A stretch of 64,000 bases of DNA. Source: Talinum fruticosum (lineage: Eukaryota; Streptophyta; Magnoliopsida; Caryophyllales; Talinaceae). Positions 22,906 to 35,000 of the stretch are shown here, piece by piece. Position 1 is the stretch's first letter, and the number at the start of each line of letters is the position of its first letter. Under the pieces are notes generated by a model, which made no database searches, was not told where the DNA came from, and worked only from the letters and a program-made list of their open reading frames with translations. The stretch is from positions 3,658,001-3,722,000 of the forward strand of contig JAITYX010000034.1 in NCBI GenBank assembly GCA_021018815.1, written 5' to 3'. The translations under genes and the position numbers were made by a program.

Positions 22906-23548
22906 GGTAAACCTACTCCATTCGGAAAATAAAGGAAAAAACCAACCTAAATTCGGATTGGTCTAACATACATTCCCCGACCAAATTGTACAAAAAGCTA
23001 GCTGGTCTTCGGTTCATGAGGATCAAAAACAGTCAAATCGTGTGCTACAGGTGGTCATATGTGTGACCTAAGGCATGGGGCTAGCCCTTACGGGCATGGC
23101 CAACCAACCGAGCATCCCAGCCAGCAAGTGGCATTGTGGGGTGGCCCATTAATTTTGTCTTCATTAGTTTACATATCCATTTATTTTGACTGAACCATCT
23201 AGATAAATATTGGACCTTCATACATTTGATTATTTATTGACAAAATGTTTGTACAACAAAAATTTTATCCAAGCTTCAAATCAAGAAACCATCAAGCTTC
23301 AACATACAATCCAGCTTTAGGACTTTGATCAAGCCAAGCTCAGGATTTTCATAATCGGATTTCGGACTCCATGCTACGAGTCAAGTCTAGGCACCTTGTC
23401 GAGTTCAAGTTGTGAGACGACGATTTGATATGTCTTTATCATTATAAAGTTTGATTGACATCCGAGCGACATCAATCAAGTAGATAAGTACCATTTAGTG
23501 TCTATTTTGACCCTTGTCTTTCGGACTCGGTTAAAGTGGGGGCTAACT
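22906..23548 (+). other. Spacer with AGCTT array and polypurine tract, gypsy L
   Basis: Contains AGCTT or AGCTC motifs at about 23272, 23294, 23313 and 23336, matching E. It ends with the intact tract TTAAAGTGGGGGCTAAC (to 23547 or 23548). No gene seen. Confidence 0.6.
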
Positions 23549-24928
23549 GTAGACTCCTAAAACCAATCCCGCTTGTAAGCTTAGGTTGAGATCTAACTAA
23601 AGTAGAGTGGTGAAAGCCGGTTTAGCACACAAAAATCGACCAATACCACAAAATAGCCCAGTTTGTTTATCCATGGGCCAAATCAAGTCCATTTTAATTT
23701 ATTTTCGAATGGTCCATTCTAGTTCGGGCTCCCAAGCCAAGCCTCGAACTTGCATCGCACTCGTAAACTTGCTAAAGCGTAGCATTTTGCCTTCTTTTAG
23801 CGGCTGATCCCGACACGCTTTCCCAAACCACTAAATGTCATCGTTTTGGTCCGATGTCGGCCCATGGAGACCCACATCACTTAGTCGACGGTTGTGGACC
23901 GATTTTAGGGTTTTCTAAACCTTAAAAATTTTATAAATAGAGGGTCTCCCTCCTCATTTCACACACCAATTTTAGTTGAAAACTTGAACTCATTTATGTT
24001 GAATTTCTATCCCACTCTATTATCTATATTCTCACTCCCTCCTCAAAATTCCTTTTCTAAAGCAATTTGGTGGTTGTTGTTTAATGTTTTATTTAATTTC
24101 TTTTATTTATTGATTTCGCATTGTGGTTTAAAGTTGTAATCGCTTTACTTTCCGGCTCGCTCGATGTAATTTATTTTATCCTTTTCTTTGATTGTTTTTC
24201 ATTTATTACTTTCTTTATGGCTTTATTGTATTGCTTTTAGTTGTCGCTTTTAAGCATTCCTTGATTACTCTAATTTTCGCACTTCACATGTTGGTTTCCT
24301 ATTTTAATTAACGTAATTTAGACTCACATTTTTAATTAGTGGAGGTCGTATGTTGGCGGGAACAATGAGGAGTGTCCCTCCTCATTTCGTACCATCGCCT
24401 CCGAACACCGGATCATTTGTTTTTTTACCAATGGAGTTCTTTTTGAAAACCTTTTCAAAATTCTGAGTTTTTACCCCTTTCGATTTTCCCTTCGGTAACG
24501 TAGTTGGAAAAGTGATATTTTATTACTATTAGTTTTTATTTATAAAACTGACCCATGACACATCATTTTTAATATTGTTGTTAGTTTTTATTTCTAAAAC
24601 CGATGGGTAAAAAATGGTATTTGGCTAGCAGTGTAAGCCATAAGACTAGGACGACCTCAGCGAGTCCTAGTTAGATGATCGGTGCCGGACGGAACATCTT
24701 GTGGGTCAGCCTCGGCCTCCAAACTATCATATGGGATAAGTCTGTTGGTCCCCGTAATTCTAATTGTTTAGCCAGTTGAGCTTTAAAACCTCTTTCAAAA
24801 ACCTATTTTATAAAATCAACTTAATAAGTGGCTTACCTCACATGAAGCCGACATTCATGGGAGGGAATGCTCCACTTTTTGGATCTGCCGTAACCGGCGG
24901 GCGGGGGAGGCGAGCGTTGACTCCTAAA
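23549..24928 (+). repeat. 3' LTR of gypsy L
   Basis: About 1380 bp, starting TGTAGACTCC directly after the polypurine tract and ending CTCCTAAA (family end CCTACA). The last 30 bases (GGGGGAGGCGAGCG then TTGACTCC) align with the ends of LTRs I and J. The TATA box is TATAAATA at 23932-23939. Minus-strand gypsy H sequence begins right after it, so L inserted into H. Confidence 0.8.
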
Positions 24929-24944
24929 ATAATGAATACCTTTT

Positions 24945-26730
24945 GAGTGTAGACATGTGCATGCTTATTTCTCCACTATATACAAATAGGCATTTAGTGA
25001 ATGCCACTCGGAATGTTAATCATTGATGCTAATTTAACTAGAGTGTCAGCAAATTAGTTTTCATCTCATGGAAGGTAGTTGTAAGATATATCATCGTAGT
25101 GTTTTGTTAATTCTAATAAATGTGCTTGGTAGGTTGCCAAAGCTTCACTCCTTACCTTCCATTTTTGCAAAATCTAATTGATTATCAAACTCGAATCTCC
25201 GTATTCTCAAATAGTCTTAACTCCTATTTCTATTTGCAACTTTTAATCATTTGATGTATGCTTCATACTACGTGACATTATTGGTTACCTTATAGTCGAA
25301 TTTAACCGAGATAAGATTATGTGCTCCTTATGGAAAGATGAAGAAAATTCCCATTCTGAAACCTTTCTTATTAAAAACCTTGTCGAACTACATGATCCAC
25401 ATATCAACCTCTAGTTGCAGTATCTCTTCATTTAGGAAGTTGAACTCTTCCAACTCTACTTTCTTTGTTTGTAGTTCGAGTAGAAATTCTGATATAGCTC
25501 TCCATCAATTGCCTTTTATGGGATATACTTGAGAACAAATCAAATAACATTATTGTCCATCGAGCTATTTTGTTACTTGGTTGATGGTTTCTCTAAGATA
25601 TATTTGATTAGAACCATGGTGCTACTAATTGTACCGAATAGGTTAGCATGTAGTGTTTGAGTTCTTGGTGGCCCAAACTAGCGCCAAAGATGTCTTTTCT
25701 AGGGAGTATACCGAGTTTCGTACTCTAAGAATTTCTTTCTTAGATAGTACACTCGCTATTTCTTCCTACTCGTCCCGTTGAGTTAGCATAATTCCCATTG
25801 CGGTTTTCGATGTGGTTAAATACAACAACAATGGTTTTCCGAGCAGTGGTGGAAATAAGACTTGGCAAATTGCCCAAGTACATTTTCACTTTCTCAAATG
25901 TTGCTAGACATTCTTCTTCCCAAGTAGGATTTGCTCCTTTTTACGTTTCTTGAATATCGGTTTGCAGACCATAGTTAGTTTTGACATGAAATGATTTAAT
26001 ATTATAAAGACGCCCCACAAAACCTCGTACCTCTTTCTCTATCATTAGCGGCAACATCTCTTGAATAGCTTTGATCTTGGATGGATCAACTTTTAATTTC
26101 TCTCATACTAACAACATAACCTAATAGCTTGCTCGACATTACTTTAAAGACACATTTTTGAGGGTTTAGGCACATTTTGTACTTCATGAGTTTGTCGATG
26201 AATTTCCTAAAGCTAGGTAAGTGTCCGCATCTATCCTTGGATTTAATAATCATGTCATCTACATAGACCTCAACTTCATTATGAAATATAATGTGATGTA
26301 GTAGAGTCATAGTTGTTCTCTAGCATGTGGCCCTAGCATTCTTAAATCCAAACGGCATTATCACATGGCAGTAAGTCCCCTTTTGAGTGATGAAGGTAGT
26401 CTTCTCCGGACCTTCCTCAGCCTTTTTGACTTGGTTATAGCCGGCATAGCCATCCATAAAGCAAACTAAAGCATGTCTTATTGTGTTATCGATAAAGGCG
26501 TCTATTTGAGGCAGAGATAAATTGTCCTTTCAGCTTGCCTTATTCGGATCTCTGAAGTCGACACACATCCCGATCCTCCCATCTGTCTTGATAACTGGTA
26601 CAATGTTTGCTAGCCACCGAGGAAAGTGCACTACTTTAATAAATTCGACATCCAACTGTTTTCGAACATCCTCCTTTATTTTTAAAGTCCACTGTGATTT
26701 CATCCTATGAAGCTTATGTTTGACTAGCTT
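24945..26730 (-). pseudogene. RT and RNase H of gypsy H
   Basis: Read from 26730 downwards: VRKQLDVEFIKVVHFPRWLA, NIVPVIKTDGRIGMCVDFRD, NTIRHALVCFMDGYAGYNQV, KGTYCHVIMPFGFKNA, then YVDDMIIKS with the catalytic Asp pair intact (YVDD at 26254-26265). The CLNPQKCVFKVMSSKLLGYV segment follows. Further down are an eroded RNase H and the end of the second RNase H (FADTLVKLASMINIPSGIH, near 25030). RT is open for long stretches, with a stop after DPNKAS and another near KNARATC. It is the best-preserved RT active site of the gypsy family here. Confidence 0.88.
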
Positions 26731-28042
26731 AACACCCTCATAGAGTGGAATTTTGTGTTCTATTGTATTTTGATCTATCCCAGGAAAATCTCTATAGGAC
26801 TAAGCGAAGACATCGATTAATTCTTTCAAGAGAGAAGTAAAACACTTTTTCTCTTCTAGAGTTAAAGACCTTCAAATCTTGACTTTTTGAGGTGATTGGG
26901 GTCGCTAAGTTAACATAATAGTATCTGCAATAACAGGGAGCGATTTTCAATATCCTCCATAGCTTGAAGTAGTTCTTTAGTGATTTCTTGTTCATTAAGC
27001 AAAACAATAATAGTAGGAAAAGGCGAGGAGTAAGCAGAAAGGTTCCTTTTATGAATGAAGAAACAAGTACATTGAATTTTGACTTGGAAGATGAAGCAAT
27101 AGAATTAAAAACGACAAACTAGCTGAATTAGAAAAAGAAAAATATGAAATAGCCCCCAATCCTAGGCTCCGGACCGGACTTCCCATTTTCTCTCATAAAA
27201 ACTACGAGTGAATTGTTGGCCTCCTTCAACATCAATCCATGTAAAATTCTTGGGTTCTTCTTCGTTTATATCGGTAATGAAATTTTGTAGGATCAAACTT
27301 TGGGTACCACATGGCCACGAGATAGTACCAGAATTATGCTTTCATCTTGGCGGATCTTATTTCTAAACAAGTATGCCAAAGATGTTATTATCTTCTAAAT
27401 TGATCTAGTCTAGGATGGACTATTGCTTTTTAAGGAGGTATGGTTCTTCCTTTTCCAGTATTTTTAGTCATTTAAGATTTAGATAGTAGGGCACAACAAA
27501 GCCGTAATAGGGAAAATCATCACCTTTATGAAGAAATTTCCCTTTTGAAGTGTAGGGATAAGGTTTGATAGACGAATATGTTGATGGCTTAACCCTTTCG
27601 GATCGAATCTCGTATTTGGATTTGGCTACCTCTTTGACGAGTTGGGTTATAGCCTACGCCAAAAGTTGTTTTTGACTTTTTGATAAATTGGCTTTCGTGC
27701 CCTTTGGTCTACTTGTTAGTCTAGGACAACACCCTTTCTTCTTAAGCATCGCATGGATGTTGGGTTGACGTAAGGATAAAAGTCAAAATGTGCTTTGTCC
27801 TTTCCCAAAGCGAGTCAATGATTGATTCCTTACTCGGTGATTATGGCATGAAGGTCATCTTCATCGATGGTGACCAATTATCCTTGATGAGCATTTTGAC
27901 TTTTTGATGTAGTGTAGTCGGCATTGCTTGATGATCATGGAGCCAAGTATGTCCCAAAAGAAGATTAAAAGTTGCGAGGATGTCCTGGACTTGAAAGTCT
28001 ACATTCTTAGGTATCAATCCTACATTTATTGGAAGAGTTAGT
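26731..28042 (-). pseudogene. Protease end and protease-RT linker of gypsy H
   Basis: The upper part (about 27850-28042) reads NVGLIPKNVDFQVQDILATF then NLLLGHTWLHDHQAMPTTLH, the C-terminal half of a Tat protease. The remainder is the poorly conserved linker to RT, which also appears in G (59761-61000). Frames change several times. The N-terminal half of the protease lies beyond the CACTA insertion at 29605-29903. Confidence 0.7.
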
Positions 28043-28853
28043 CACTACTACAGGAACCACTTTTAACTATGGTTTAAAATGACCTTTAACTACGATTATC
28101 GGGCATCGTATTTATATGGCCGTCGTTGTAGGCGGGCATCTTTTACTGCGGTTCAAAACCGTAGTAAAAGAACGCCTATGACGACGGTTCTTCTACAAAA
28201 CCGTCGTTATAAGTCACCTATAACAACGGTTCTTTCAAGAGAACCGTCGTCATAGGTCTAAATTTTTATTTTTTTAAATTAGAACACTTTATGATCTGAA
28301 AATTTGGGATCTAAAATTAAAAGTTAAAATAGAGAGAAAAAAAAACGAATGAACAAAAACAATTCGGATCTAAATACGGATGAAATTGTTAGAGGGAGAA
28401 TTTTGACAAATTTCCCGGAACCTTGAAGATTACAGGGCAAGAATGAAATATCACATTACAATCCAACTAATTAAAGACCTCCATTGTGAACCAAATAGGT
28501 TGCTTTAGTTAACGAATACATTACCATCCAAGTAATTAATGACCTCAAATGAAACAACCTTGCAAGCTTGTATTCTTTACTTGGTAGCATGGAAAGACTC
28601 GTAATGCGAGGATCTAAGAGACATTCAACTCTTCAATTACACATCTAACAACAAAGATCCAAGAGATTTTAACTCTTCAATACACATCTAACAATAAACC
28701 ATGGAAGCAAAATAAAAACAAATTACAAAGAAAGAATGAGTTAAAACCTAGAAACATAAAAGGGTAGAATCCAGAGAAAATCACAACAAAAGGTAAAATC
28801 AGAACATCTAACAACAAACCATGGAAGCATAATTAATTTGCCTCTTCAATCTC

Positions 28854-28860
<7 letters not shown>

Positions 28861-28899
<39 letters not shown>
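28861..28899. repeat. (GA)n microsatellite in the CACTA element
   Basis: A 39-base uninterrupted GA tract, 19.5 units. It produces a run of Leu-Ser codons in minus-strand translations that should not be taken as protein. Confidence 0.95.
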
Positions 28900-28901
<2 letters not shown>

Positions 28902-28907
28902 AGAGGA

Positions 28908-29279
28908 TTACAAACCCGGAACGTCGCTGAATTTCGAAGAGGAGAGGACTCGGCGAGTAAGGCGTCCCGCTCCTCCCAGCGATGGTCGTGGATCTTGGGC
29001 ATGGACGGCGATGCATAGACCATAGAGGGAAAGGCTGGTGAATCCTAGGGTTTGGAGCTTTCGAACTACGGAATATTCGATGAAGTCTTCATGGCTGCGA
29101 CGAAGATCTTGGCTGATTTTTCGATGAGGAAATTGTCGGTGCTTCGGTGGAGTCAGCCATTGTCGGTGAGGAAGGAGAGAGGAGAGAGAGCGGGGTAGAG
29201 GGGGCGAGTCAGCCATGGCGGTGAATTTAGGGCAAGATGAAGAGTGCGGAAAGAGAGAGAGAGAGTGGGAGGGGTTCAA
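28908..29279 (-). other. Short open frame inside the CACTA element
   Basis: A 123-codon minus-strand open frame, rich in Ser, Pro, Arg and Leu. I do not recognise it. It contains SSLLPHRQWLTPPKHRQF and DLRRSHEDFIEYSVVRKL. Such frames in non-autonomous CACTA elements are often captured gene pieces or chance; nothing in the sequence decides. No promoter or intron is evident. Confidence 0.25.
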
Positions 29280-29604
29280 ATATGAGAAATGAACCGTGGA
29301 AAGAGAAATGAGGGGGATGAGAGAGAAGGGAGAGGGGAGAAATTAAGATACGAGGACTCTTTTTACTATGGTTTAATTAAAGAACCGTGGTCAAAAGTAC
29401 CTCTATTATGACAATTCTTTTATTGAATTGTAGTTAAAAGTTTACTTGTTTGACTTATGACTACGGTTGAATGAAAGAATCGTTGCCATAGGTGTAATAA
29501 AAGACCACTTATTTACAAAAATCCCACCAGTCCATTTCTCATGACGGTTTGTCCTTTTAACCGTCATAAATCGACCGTAGTAAAATGTCATATATGTAGT
29601 AGTG

Positions 29605-29903
29605 ACTAGTCCTAGGACCATTTTCTTCGAGTTATCATATGCTCTAAGATATACTGTGTGTTTGGAGAGTTGATCATATCTTATCCCTAATCTCTTAGCA
29701 GTCCTCCAGGGGCATACATTAACAATTGACCCATTGCCTACTACGATCAAAGGTACAAACTTGTTAGTGCGGGTTATTGTTAAATATAAAGCATTACTGT
29801 GTGCAATGCCTTCTTGGGGTAAGTCCTTTTTATCGAAAGTGATGATTCGTTCTCCAGTGTTGACCATGCCTACTACTTCTTCAAGTGAGGTCTCAAGTGA
29901 CAC
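29605..29903 (-). pseudogene. Protease N-terminal half of gypsy H, catalytic Asp lost
   Basis: Reads from 29903: LEEVVGMVNTGERIITFDKK, then DLPQEGIAHSNALYLTITRT, then VVGNGSIVNVCPWRTAKRLG. In Tat proteases the motif is normally DNGSxxNVCP, so the catalytic Asp is replaced by Gly. The frame runs to a DNSKKMVLG segment and is then interrupted by the CACTA element. Downstream coding resumes at 28042. Aspartic protease of the Ty3/gypsy polyprotein; inactive here. Confidence 0.8.
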
Positions 29904-29983
29904 CTCAATTTTGCTTGAGTGTGTTAATTAAGGCTTGTCTTTTTTTTCTAGGATGCAACTATTATTTCCCAAATTGACACATC

Positions 29984-30472
29984 AACTTTGACATTTTAGA
30001 AGTCTGTTTGAGGACATGACCTTCCTCTTACGTATCTTCTTTCTTTTTTGGTACTTCTTGAGTCTATTGTGGACCTATCGAAGTATTATCTTTGTCTAGA
30101 CCTTGTTAAGAAACTACATATCGGATGTCTTCAATTCTTCTTAAAATCGCTATCTTCTATAGGTAATGTGCTCCGGAGTCATCATCGCTGTTAGTTAAGG
30201 CGTAGTGGTCTGCAGCTGTTACGTTGTATACATCTTCCTCGTATACATTAGCTTTGACCTTTTGGAGTCTGTTTGTGAAAAGCACCCTCTTGTTTTATTT
30301 CTTCTTTCTCTTTCGATACTTGTTAAGTCTATTATGGGCCAATCGAAGAATTATGTCGTCTAGACCTTGTTAAGAACTATACATCATATGTCTTTAATTC
30401 TTCTCGGGTAATATGCCCTAGTAGTAATCATCGCTATCAACTTTGGTGTAGTGGTCAACAGTTGTTACGTTG
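29984..30472. repeat. Two-copy tandem duplication in the gag-protease linker of H
   Basis: About 245 bp at 29984-30228 is repeated at 30247-30472. Shared landmarks in order are GTCTGTTTG, CTTCTTTCTCTTTC-like, AGTCTATTNTGG, TAGACCTTGTTAAGAA, ATGTCTTNAATTCTTCT and GTTACGTTGT. The copies differ by many substitutions and small indels, so the duplication is old. G has one copy of the related acidic linker near 61210-61330. Confidence 0.75.
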
Positions 30473-30473
30473 T

Positions 30474-30790
30474 TTAGACACCTAAAAAGTGTCATCCTTA
30501 TCTCTTTGATTCATTTATTTGTGTTAGCCCGGTGTTAAAATTCCAATTTTGTTTGTGAACTCGAGGTTATAATCGGACTAAACAACATGATGAAAGCCAA
30601 AAGCCCTCAAAAAACCATTCATCACCACAAAAACAGCCCATTTTCATTTTTTGGGATTGGGCCAACCCACAAACCACTTCGTTGCCGACCCAAGACAGAG
30701 TTCGGACTCCTAAACTAGGATCCGAATCGAAGCCGGTTTCCCAAGCTGTTCAAATATAGCACCCTGCTCCATCCAATAGAGTATTACATC
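30474..30790 (+). repeat. Gypsy LTR fragment M
   Basis: Begins TGTTTAGACACC and carries the family's GTCATCCTTATCTCTTT block and GGACTCCTAAACTAGGATCC block, as in the first 320 bp of LTR F (19693 on). The rest of the LTR is missing, and no polypurine tract precedes it. The right border is approximate. Confidence 0.65.
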
Positions 30791-32036
30791 GCCAAGATTC
30801 CTAGGAAGGAAACACTAAACCTATTTAAGGTGTTGAGTTATGTTTTCTAGCATCCAGTTAAGGTAATAAAGGTGTTTTGGTATAATTTTAAAAACTTTCC
30901 AGAAAAATTTCGGTAGAGTTCCATTTATAATTTGGTTATTCCCATACTCTTAATTCTTTATACCTGTATAAGATATGACAACATGAATACTCGACGAGCC
31001 ACACGGTCGGAGATCAACAACTCAACGGCCATACACCGTAATCCAACCAATATGCATATAAAACCCAAAAACAATCTAATTAGCCTATGATACAACTTAC
31101 ACAAACTATATGAAATTAATTACAAGTCTTTAATAAATAGAAAACATATAATACACGTTCAACAAGCTTGTGCCACTCAAAACTAGCATAAACACAAATG
31201 AATCCAAGGTATGCTAAAGGAAGAGATGAACCACCTTAAGGAGTACCCGCAATTGAAGAGTATATATGTGGGGGTGAGCACCAATCCTCTCAATGAATAG
31301 CCTTATACTCTTAAAGCAAAAATCTTTTTCACATAATAATACACATATTAGCATTCATTATTTAATATCATTATATTTAAATTTTTAACACCCTTTTAAA
31401 ATACGGAAAACTAAAACATTTATGCATATTTGCTTCTACCAAGTACTCAAACCAAACCAAAGGTAAAACTCAATGTTCAAACTCACACAAGTTAATGCGG
31501 TTTTTACTGAAACCATTTCCGAGCATTTTCTCAACAGGGTTACGCACCCATCAACAAATCATTCCAAAAATCGAGCATCTTTCTAGGGCTTTTAAACTTG
31601 AACTAGCACCGGACAGTTTTCGGGGTGATATGAAAACCCATGACTCAAGCTCCAAGACCTTGTTCTAGTGAAACTCATAGAAGGCTCTGCTTTCCTTGTT
31701 AGGAAAGACTTAACCTAAGTACGCAAGCTTGAAGGACATCCCGATACGCGAGGATCCCATGGTCCGATACGCACGACCACCTCTTTCCTCTTTACTAAAC
31801 AATCTTTAGCCCAAGATCCATTCAAAACAATGTGAACACATTCACTCATCAAAGTTGGTTTTAAACAGTGATCTCAAATTAGTTTAACACAATAGAAGGT
31901 ATAGCACAATTTGTCACCCCTCGAAAAATAGTTTCTCGAATTAGTTTAACATAATAGAAGGCATGACACAATTTCCAACCTTTCCAAACATAGTTTCCCA
32001 AATCAATTTAACACAATAGAAGCCATAGCAAAATTT
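30791..32036. other. Unassigned AT-rich repeat-like DNA left of copia C
   Basis: No coding signal on either strand. It contains a TTCGGTAGAGTTCCATTTATAA stretch and a three-unit tandem repeat at its right end. Composition resembles that of 40959-41500 on the other side of copia C, so both may be parts of one disrupted long LTR, but I could not align them convincingly. Confidence 0.35.
31875..32036. repeat. Three tandem ~62 bp units
   Basis: The core TAGTTTAACACAATAGAAGG...ATAGCACAATTT recurs at 31875-31912, 31938-31974 and 32000-32036, with spacing of about 62 bp and 80-90% identity by eye. The third unit abuts the start of recognisable copia gag sequence. Confidence 0.8.
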
Positions 32037-35000
32037 TAGTTCGAAAGAACTTTAAAGCAATGAACATTCTAATGTGCATTATCGACTCAAAAGAATACAA
32101 CAGAGTGTCGGCTTGTCACACGGCTAAAGATGTGTGGGACACTCTTGTCAACACAAATGAAGGAACAAGCCAAGTAAGACAAGTGAAGATAAGTCAAAAT
32201 CTTCATAAATATGAGCTGTTAAAGATGGAGCTAGAAGAAAACATCACTCGGATGTTTATACGCTTCACTTGGGATTACAAACAATCTCAAATCTCCGGGT
32301 AGAAAGGTTTCCCATGAAGAAATGTGCGAGAAAAATTCTAAGAAGTCTACCCAAGAGAAGATGGGGTCCCAAGGTGACAGCCATAGAGGAAGCTCGGAAC
32401 CTCTCTCAACTACAGACCAAACGAACCGATTGGGAAGTTACTTACCCATGAAATCCATCCGGAAGAAGAGGACGTTGATGTCAACACCAAAAAGAACATT
32501 GCACTGAAAGCCTTAGAAAGCGAGAGGAGAAAATCTAAGTTCCTTATATTCGGAAGATGATCCCATGGCACTCATTACGCGAGGCTTCAAAAGAATAATG
32601 AAGCATAAGAAATGGGAGAAGAGGCCAAGGGAAGAGTTCTATAAGAAAGATAAGAAGGACAAAAAGGTAAACAGTCCTCCCCTTCAAAGTTATCTTTAAC
32701 TAAGAACTCCGGCTGTTTTGAATGTGGCAGCAAAGATCATATAGTCAAAGATTGTCCAAGGAGAAAGAGGGACAGAAAGAAGAAGAAGGTTATGATGGCC
32801 ACATGGAGTAATGAAGACTCATCTGAAGAAGATGAAGATTCTGATGACTCAAAGTGTCCGATGGCACTAACCGACTCGGAAGGCTGGATCCGAGTCGATT
32901 CGGACAATTCGAGACATCGAGGAGACAAATCCTCGGGAGGTAATTGAATATTTCCTCAAGTTCTCCAAAGTTAACTTAGCTAAATATATTTACACTTTGG
33001 AAGAAAATTCCAATTCCGATTCTTCTCAATTTAAAGAACAACTTGAGTCTCTCACTTCGAGAGCATTAGTTTGAAAAAGAATTGGAAAAGCTGAGACAAA
33101 CTCTAAGAGAACTCAAGACTCGTACTCAAATTAATAAGACTAAGTTTGAGTCACTCGGAAGAGAAAATGAGCATCTAAAACGAAAGCTCAATGAGTCTCA
33201 AGAACTTGTTTTGAAATTTACTCAAGGTCGGAGAAACCTTGACATGCTTCTAGGCTCTTAATGTGTCTCCTTTGGAAAGGAAGGACTTAGTTTCAATGAT
33301 GAGGAGGAATCTAATTCCTACTCAAATCTTTTCAAAAAGGATTCCAGAACTGTGAAGCTCAAGAAGGCTGAGCATGGTCCCATTCATAAAAATGAAAGGA
33401 GGACTGAGCTCGGATCAGGCATATAGGAGAAAACCTTCTCCACCCGTTTATAAAAGAAAAGACTTTCAAAAGAAAGAGATACGGACTCGGTTATTTAAAA
33501 GAAAGACTCAAAATCGGACCAAACCCAAAGTAACTCAAATTTGGGTTCCCAAGAGTCTTCTTCCTCGAAAAGGACCACAGTAAAGGGAGTAACTGGGTTC
33601 GTTAGAGGAAGTGAGAAGGGTTAGTGTGTTTCTAACATGCAGGTAACTCGAGAAAAGACAAAAGGTCATTGGTACCTAGACAGTGGATGCTCACACCACA
33701 TGTCGGGCGATTCGAGTCTCTTTTATTAGTTAGAAGATTACAAAGGAGGCAAAGTTACTTTTGGAGATGACAGTAAGGGCAAGATAGTTGGAATAGGCAA
33801 GATTGGAAAAGGAGACAACCTGGTCAACCTAGTCTATCTTGTCAAGGGATTAAAGTACAATTTGTTCAGCCTCTTTTAACTATGTGACAAAGGTCAAGAG
33901 GTAAGGCTCACTCGGACAAATTGCTATATTTCGATGCAACCACCAAAGAGACTAAGCTCTTAGGTAAGAGATCGGGTAATACTTACACTATTCCTCTCTC
34001 GATCCAGGTTAGAATCTATCTTGTTTAAAAGTATCATTGCATGATAATTCTTGGACATGGCATCGTAGACTACGTCATGTTAGTATGCATACTATCAAAA
34101 AGCTTGCATCTTATGGTTTAGTTAGAGGTTTACCTAACTGTGTATTTAAGAAAGATAAAATTTATGAAGCATGCACAAAAGGGAAATAGGTCATATCAGC
34201 TTTCAAATATATCAAAACTGTTTCCACATCCAAAGTGCTTGAAATGTTGCATATGGATTTATGTGGTGAAATCCTGTAAAGAGTCTCGGAGGTAAATCTT
34301 ATGTACTTGTAATTGTTGATGACTACTCCACGATTTAACTGGGTGTGTTTTCTTAAACACAAAAATGAAGCTTTCAAAGAGTTCGGTAAGCTTTGCGAGA
34401 AAATTCAAGTAGACTCTTAGACTCATATTAGAAGAATTCGAACCGACCATGGAATGGAGTTCGATTACTTAGAATTTGCAGAGTTACGTGATAAGAATGG
34501 TATCTCCCACAACTTCTCAACACTCAAAACTCCTCAACAGAATGGACTAGTGGAGAGAAAGAACATAACTCTTGAAGAAATAGGAAGGACAATGATGATT
34601 GAACATGATCCGCCTTACTATTTACGAGCTGAGGCAATCAACCCGAGCAAACTAGACATCGAGCAGATGCCTCATTAGACCCATATTGAAGAAAACTCCA
34701 TACGAGCTCTACATGGGAAAGAAACCTAACATCTCATACTTCAAGCCCTTCGGATGTAAGTGCTTTGTTCACAATAATGGTAAGGATCACCTAACCAACT
34801 TTTATACTCGGTCGAGATGAAGGTGTCTTTCTTGGTTATTCATCTCATAGTAAAACATATCGCATTCTCAATAAAAGAACTAACAAAGTGGAAGAAAGAA
34901 TCCACGTTGTGTTTGATGAGATTGATCGGGTGAAACCAAGTGAGTCAACATTCTCGGATTTGAAACTCAGTCGAGATGACAATGATCTTGCTTGAAGCCG

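Larger units (their letters stand above)
28043..29604. mobile_element. Non-autonomous CACTA (EnSpm/CMC) DNA transposon
   Basis: 1562 bp with terminal inverted repeats CACTACTACA ... TGTAGTAGTG. Subterminal regions are rich in short inverted units of the type GACGGTTCT / GAACCGTCGT (28080-28260 and 29350-29580), typical of CACTA ends. The flanks are AGT on the left and ACT on the right. The uninterrupted homologous site in G reads GAGTTACTCGTCC, which suggests a 3 bp ACT duplication with one later substitution. No transposase was found, only a short minus-strand open frame and a (GA)n tract. It splits the protease of H. Confidence 0.85.
24929..30473 (-). mobile_element. Tat-lineage Ty3/gypsy element H, partial
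   Basis: Minus-strand element with protease, RT, RNase H and the start of the second RNase H. Integrase, antisense genes and LTRs are missing on the left because L is inserted there; gag and the 5' LTR are missing on the right. A CACTA transposon splits the protease. It is homologous to G (56901-62440) in the same orientation. Confidence 0.8.

Noticed and set aside
28808..29023. Minus-strand frame with a Leu-Ser repeat
   Set aside because: The repeat is the (GA)n microsatellite read in translation.
31875..32036. CRISPR-like array
   Set aside because: Only three diverged units, in a plant repeat context, with no conserved palindromic repeat and no associated genes.
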